Shown: piece by piece, positions 58,901-64,000 of the stretch | Layout of the letters: every line of letters starts with the position of its first letter | Numbering within the stretch: position 1 is the first letter of the stretch | Origin: Rotaria macrura | Taxonomy: Eukaryota; Rotifera; Eurotatoria; Philodinida; Philodinidae | Direction: 5' to 3' | Assembly (NCBI GenBank): GCA_900239685.1 | Contig: OENT01000937.1 | Location: 1-64,000 of the forward strand | DNA: 64,000 nucleotides | Position numbers and translations under genes: made by a program | The notes under the pieces: generated by a model | What the model saw: the letters and a program-made list of their open reading frames with translations, nothing else | The model's database searches: none | What the model was told of the DNA's origin: nothing

Positions 58901-60454
58901 TCGGTAATCTCATCAGCTTAGTGACTTTGAAATTTTTTCAAATTGGAGACAGAAAACAAGGTTACAGTGCGACTGTTGTTCCTGGTTTGGATCACAAGTA
59001 CAAATTGTCAATGACTGGTGGAGGAAATGTGTCTCCTGATTGGATAATTGAATTTTCTGACCCTATTTTTGGAAATCGTTGGAACAGAGATGAAATTGAT
59101 CTAGTTGTTGCCGGTAGAAACTGTTCATATCCAGTTCACTCTCAGCACGATCGAAGGTAATTTTCTCCAAACTATTTCTTTTTAAAGCTTGTTTTTGATA
59201 ATTTTTTTCTTAAGATACATTTGGTCTGGAAATAATTATCTAACAGTAAAAGGAAGAGGGGCGTGCACATCATTTCCTGATATGCCATCTGTTGACTGTA
59301 AATCTCAATCGAAATTAAGTAATATTGAGCATTGCCCGGGCACATGTCCGAACGGTTGTACCAATGGATACTGTGATTGTGCGACAGGAGCGTGTCTATG
59401 CAATCCTGGCTTTTCTGGTCCAACTTGTAATATTGATACTTGTGTTGCTGCTGGATGCGTCAACGGTAATTGTGCTGCTCAATATCTTGGAGGAGATTTG
59501 CTTGTAACAAATAAACCATGTGTTTGCAATGATGGTTGGTATGGAGACAGATGTGATACAAGAACAATGCCAGTACCAACTCCAGAACTAGCGCCCACGT
59601 GCTTCAATGAATGTTACTTTTTCACAGATAGTGATATTGTTGGTGGAGAGCTTGGGGTTATTCAAACATCAGATCCAAAAGCTTGCTGTGCTGAGTGTAA
59701 TGCGAATGCAGCCTGTAATTCATGGGTTTTGTCTGTTATTTGCTTTTTAAAAACAGGAACACAAAGAATACGTAAACCTGGAGTCATATCAGGAATTAAA
59801 TGTTCAACGGGAATAGGTTCTGGTACAATGCCACCTGCTACAGCAGCACCTATGACAACTCACTGTGATAGTAAATGCCGAGGTCAATACCCGTATGGCT
59901 GTAATTCTGGTTTTCCAATTGGATATTGTAACGCTGGTGGTGGATGTACTTATTCTGTTACCACTAACCCAGATTGGTGTTGCTTCAATGGCTGTAATCA
60001 AGAATCGTCTGCTACTAACCCATCGACTTTCACAACTGCATCAACAACTGCACCTATAACAGTTTCCGTAACACCTGTACCAGCTCTCTGTGATGGCAAA
60101 TGCCCGGGAAATTTTCCTTACGGTTGTAACTCTGGCTTTTCTATAGGATACTGTAATTTCGGTGGTGGATGTAGCTATTCTACAATGAATGATCCTAGTT
60201 GGTGTTGTTTCAAGGGTTGCAACCAACAGCCATCTGCTACAAATGCACCAGCTATAACTAATGCTCCAACAGATGCATCTATAACATTTACAGTCACACC
60301 TACATTAACTGACTGTGACGGAATATGCAAAGGTCAATATCCGTATGGTTGTAATTCAGCCTTTCAAATTGGATTTTGTAACGCAGGGGGTGGATGTACT
60401 TATTCTATGAACACTAACCCAAATTGGTGCTGCTTCAAAGGTTGTAATCAATAA
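55994..60454 (+). CDS. Secreted G8 / beta-helix / EGF / PAN protein with Cys-rich repeats, 1,320 aa
   Basis: Nine exons: 55994-56488, 56550-56777, 56836-57547, 57603-58241, 58303-58489, 58550-58656, 58740-58777, 58840-59156 and 59215-60454. All borders are GT/AG with matching phases; the total is 3,963 nt. The G8 domain runs from IPAGFTVTMNSNLNVASLVVSG to GWRVGDRIVIAPT. A right-handed beta-helix follows (GILGKYCVHLHL, HGTHMATVENNVYND, YVEDGNEMYN), as in CEMIP/TMEM2/PKHD1L1-type proteins. Two EGF-like domains (about 948-1021), a PAN/apple-like domain (about 1037-1104) and three 46-residue, eight-Cys repeats (1125-1170, 1200-1245, 1275-1320) complete it. The CEMIP/TMEM2 members act on hyaluronan; activity here is unknown. 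The N-terminus is uncertain: TTTAG at about 56121-56126 looks like an acceptor, so a signal-peptide exon may lie upstream. Confidence 0.88.
59864..60454 (+). repeat. Three 225-bp tandem coding repeats in last exon
   Basis: Units start at 59864, 60089 and 60314: 46 codons of Cys-rich module (CDxxCxGQYPYGCNS, then GYCNxGGGCTYS, then WCCFxGCNQ) plus 29 codons of Thr/Ser/Pro/Ala linker. The period is exactly 75 codons. Confidence 0.92.
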
Positions 60455-60479
60455 TCATCCCTCAGAAACCAACCAACTT

Positions 60480-60621
60480 CATATGATGGCAAATGTCCTT
60501 GAAATTTTCCATTTGGTTGAAACTCTGTTTTTTTCTATAGATACATGCTATTCCATTAGTGGATGTAGGTATTCTACAATAAATTTTCCTAGTTGGTGTT
60601 GCTTCAGTAACTGTTAATTAA
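60480..60621 (+). pseudogene. Decayed fourth Cys-rich repeat after the stop codon
   Basis: Downstream of the TAA, YDGKCP-stop-NFPFG-stop-NS, then a GCRYSTI-like and a SWCCFSNC-like segment, follow the order of the repeat module with point-mutation stops (GGA to TGA, TGT to TGA) and a frameshift. The gene formerly had at least four units, or a partial duplication was never used. Confidence 0.8.
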
Positions 60622-61699
60622 TGTTACAGTTCGGCTAGGCTATGAGTTGTTGTTCATGTTTCTCGCACTTACACCCACCACTATAAAGGTAGTTTTCAAG
60701 AAAAAAATGAACTACATTCTGTTATTCGTAGTTGAGTGAAATCCCAAAGTATCCACTTGTAACTTGACAACATATAGGGAAAATCGACGTTCTTCGTCAT
60801 TTGCAGCTGAAAATCTTCTCATTGTTCAATACAATTGTGAATGTCATATGAGCTCATTAAGTTTAGGCCGATCTTTAATTCTCCTCTTATCTTCTGTGAT
60901 GCTTTACTATTTCCTGATTCTCTTCAATATTACAACAGTGTATGCACTCGAAAGTTCTCGTTTAGCTGCAATGGAAGTCTTATATTCTACTGTACTCGTG
61001 GATGCAGTCAATATACGTGCATTGTAAGGAGTATTCTCCTTTCGGACATAAGGTAAATGGCTGGCAAGGTACTTCTCCATCAGCTCGAACTTGTCGGCCT
61101 TTAGCAACTATTACCAATTTCGCTCTTGCACATGATAATTCAGATTGAGTATTAGAAGTAATCGACGGAGGAACATCGGGTCATTTTGCTACACTTTTTC
61201 ATCCCCTTTTACAGCTGTTGAAGTTGGTATATCTCGTGAGCCTATTAGAAAATATTAACATTATTTCTCTCTTTAGTCATTGAGTATTGGAATACATGAG
61301 TGTATATTTTCAATGAACGATTTTTCCTCTTTCCTAGGATCATTATGGGATAGATAAGGGAAATAATACAAGTTCGAGAATACCACGAAGAGAAGGCGTC
61401 CTATCTAAAGAAAAACAAAAGAGAAAAACGTTTAACGACGATAAAAAACAAAGTATAATATTCAGTGGTTTGTTAGTAACACGTTTCGTCCTTTCATTAT
61501 ATCTCTTCGAAGTATTGAAACGGAAAACGGGAGCGAAAATGACCCTGAAAAAATAGTTAATGTACTTGACTGATTCTATGAGCATCACTTGCTGCTCTCT
61601 GGACATGATCAAAACAGCGTAACATATATTCACTCAATTACCGCATACGACCAAATAAAAACGTCTCTTGATCGCATGAAATAGTCAGTTTTCTTATTG
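60622..61699. other. Gene-poor stretch
   Basis: No supported gene. Overlapping short plus-strand frames at 60760-61060 are of doubtful value. Confidence 0.35.
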
Positions 61700-62450
61700 A
61701 AAAATAAACTCCAGCAAAACTAACATATTTATCTAAGGATAGTATTTTTCTTGAGGAAAATAGACTTCGGTCAATATTTCGTCTTCCTAATCTTTGAAAG
61801 TAGTTTGAGGGATCCGTTCAAAAACAAATACAAGATTATTGTAAAACTAATGGTATATTTACTGACGAACAATCAAGTTTTAAACCAAACAAACGTCTAC
61901 AACCCTGTATTCTAATAATCTGTGAAGGTTCACTTGTTACTATAGCGGCTAACAGTCGTCACGCGTTATTATTTTTTGTTGATTTTCTTTCAGCGTTTGA
62001 TAATATGTGGTATTCTGCTGTGATAGCTAATTTACTTGAACTGAATATGCCCTTGGCATTGATAAAATGGATTCATCAAAACTTTTCCAGGTCGATCCAC
62101 AACTGGTTATATACCATGGAGAACCAAATCTAAAACTGTGAAAATACATATAGGTACTCCAAAAGATTCAATTTTAGCAGCGACTCTTGTTAGACTTCAT
62201 ATTCAATTTCTATCTAAATGCTTCCCGTCATTTTACTCGTTTTTAGTCGCTGACTATCTGACTCTTATTTTAAAATGTGCATTGGAAAAGAAAATATCTC
62301 ATAATATAGCAGAACTATAAGAACAAGGTTAATTACTAATGACTTCACTCTCAACTTTTTCAGAAAATCATTTATTACCTGTATATGTGAAAAAATCAAA
62401 ACCAATGTTAATTAGGGGTGATCCTGTATCATTATTTAGTAACACTAAAT
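61700..62450 (+). pseudogene. LINE reverse transcriptase fragment, second copy
   Basis: FRLPNL, then VQKQIQDYCKTNGIFTDEQSSFKPN, carries the upstream RT region. HALLFFVDFLSAFDNMW is motif A, followed by LNMPLALIKWIHQ. GTPKDSILAATLVRLHI is the 'GvPQGs' region, and FLVADYLTLIL is the F/YADD box with DD changed to DY. LLPVYVKKSKPMLI follows. It is close in sequence to the fragment at 34840-35430, so both come from one non-LTR family. Several stops and frameshifts; no endonuclease or 3' tail seen. Confidence 0.78.
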
Positions 62451-64000
62451 GATCACCCTCAGTTGTAATAGTAGTCTTCACAAAGTACGTACCTTATGCG
62501 AACAGTATGAGTCATCTCTACGGTTGTTGGATTTAGTTATTGCCATATTTCTCACACAGGCGGATGAAATGAAGCAAAAGCCAGCCTTTTCATTCCAGAC
62601 GTATGTGTGTCCTGACATTTCTACAATGATTTTTTATACACTTGAGGTGGAGCTAAAATCATTGAGCATTTTTGCTGCCAACAGCCATAGCAGAAAGTAG
62701 TCATTATCAGTGAGAAACTATTTTATATATATTGAGGAAAAAACTGATGCAAAGCACATAATGCAATTTAGTCAAAAGTACCAAGTTGAAAAACCTGGAC
62801 GCAAAAAGTTCTGAGATCAGATGAAATCCTTCAAAAATTTATCGTCTGTGATATCTTGTTTTAATTCGGACAATACGATTCTTCAACGATCTTTCCAATA
62901 CATACGTTTTTTTATAACCTTTCAGTATTATATTACAAGGCAACAAGATCTTCCAAGACTCTTACTATTCAACTTGTAGTAAGACATCAGAGAAGAAGAT
63001 TTTCACACTATTTTTGCCTTATCTCGTTAAATCAGAAAAGATCATAATTACCATTTCGTAAGATCTTGTCGTCCATTTATGTGACTTAAGTGATTCTTCT
63101 TCATCAAATGTCATGAAATCTCGTCAAATGGTTTTCGAAGGCAAGACACACTTTCGAAACGGAGGAACGTATCGGAATAGTTGTTATATGTCCATGGAAA
63201 TCCGTCAATTTAACAATTTCCAACTCATGGAGATCGCTTACTTAACTATCACATATCATAGTATGATTAAATTTATGAAAACTTGTAACTGACTTTCCAG
63301 ATGAAGATTCTCGAAGAAGCTATTGCACATCAGAAATTTTTTTACCTTGCAACATCTCGCAAAGGTTACACGAAGAGTCGAATGTATGCAGCTTATCGCT
63401 TCGAATTCTTTCATTTGAATTCGCTTTTGACTGAAGAGAGCAACTATCCCCTATTCTTTTTATATACGATATAATACTTCCTATTGGATTTGGGCTATGT
63501 GTGTCAGCAAGGTTTTCTCTTTTGGAACTCATTACACTGATTGATATCTGAACACACTCACGCACACTCGAATTTTCAATAAAAAATCATCGATAGTTGT
63601 CTTGATGAATTAATAGTTGTTTGTGTTTAATACGAAGCGGTTGATAGTTTCATGTGGTACAAGCGTTCTTTTTTCTACGTGATACTTACTCATATATGGC
63701 GTTGGTTAGCTTTGAATGTTCAGTATGTGCGTTCTACAACAGTGGATCGTTGAAAAGTAATAAATAACCTTGATTTGAGCAAGATAAGGTACGTTATATT
63801 GTTTAACAATAAAGAAAATTTCTAAGCCACCATATTAATATTTCGAAAATTTTGATATAATGATGTTAAATCATTTAGACTCAGAAAAAGAACATCACCA
63901 CTGGCCCCAGCGTAATTAATTACTCCTACTTTCAGCTATTTATGAGGTATTGCAGATCAATATGCCAAACTTGGAGGTCTTTGAGAAACTCTTATACCTC
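62451..64000. other. Gene-poor end of window
   Basis: No supported gene. CAAGATCTT/AAGATCTTG words cluster at about 62940-63070 and match the word family inside 35385-36077, so a further copy of that element is likely. Confidence 0.4.

Noticed and set aside
1-64000. CRISPR array or prokaryotic operon
   Set aside because: No regularly spaced direct repeats with unique spacers; genes are spliced and eukaryotic.

Overview
The window looks like a transposon-rich, AT-rich piece of an invertebrate animal genome. The host-type genes are spliced with short introns (several of 58-61 bp) and encode animal extracellular proteins: a matrixin metalloproteinase, TIMP/NTR-like proteins, a Kunitz inhibitor and a G8/EGF/PAN protein. 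Around them lie remnants of hAT, piggyBac, Helitron, FLYWCH-type and LINE elements and many small non-autonomous DNA transposons. A bdelloid rotifer would fit the intron size, transposon mix and palindromes, but that is an inference. Single Ns inside repeats (20038, 33357, 43000, 46585) mark assembly joins.

Left part (0.6-12.7 kb): a decayed hAT transposase on the minus strand is split by a 9,968-bp insertion (1897-11864) with nearly identical 316/317-bp terminal inverted repeats. Each repeat contains a tRNA-like pol III unit. The insertion carries an intact 998-aa protein with the catalytic and zinc-ligand layout of the RAG1/Transib recombinase core, a TatD-family nuclease, a four-exon 210-aa minus-strand gene of unknown function, a 154-aa minus-strand ORF, and a nested 361-bp-arm inverted repeat. 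I consider this the most novel object in the window: a large composite RAG1-like transposon with passenger genes.

Middle part (16.5-34 kb): a segmental duplication (about 16533-20690 and 30832-34050) carries a TIMP-like gene in each copy. Between the copies lie a three-exon, membrane-anchored matrix metalloproteinase gene (25530-28809) and a two-exon secreted Cys-rich/Kunitz gene (29102-29708). Protease and inhibitor genes are therefore clustered. The TIMP part of the duplication is almost identical between copies while the rest is clearly diverged, which suggests gene conversion. Copy 1 contains two transposon insertions for which copy 2 preserves the empty sites; one is a hAT element with an exact 8-bp target duplication.

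Right part (34-64 kb): Helitron, LINE and piggyBac remnants; a minus-strand tandem-repeat protein; an old 0.8-kb inverted duplication (about 43850-44650 and 47135-47935) later filled with MITEs; a foldback element; and a nine-exon gene (55994-60454) for a 1,320-aa G8/beta-helix/EGF/PAN protein ending in three exact 75-residue-period Cys repeats and followed by a decayed fourth repeat. Many small elements consist of one short quasi-palindromic word repeated irregularly in both orientations, with a different word in each family. Three loci of two such families, plus one palindromic element, have perfect 8-bp target duplications, pointing to hAT-mobilised elements.
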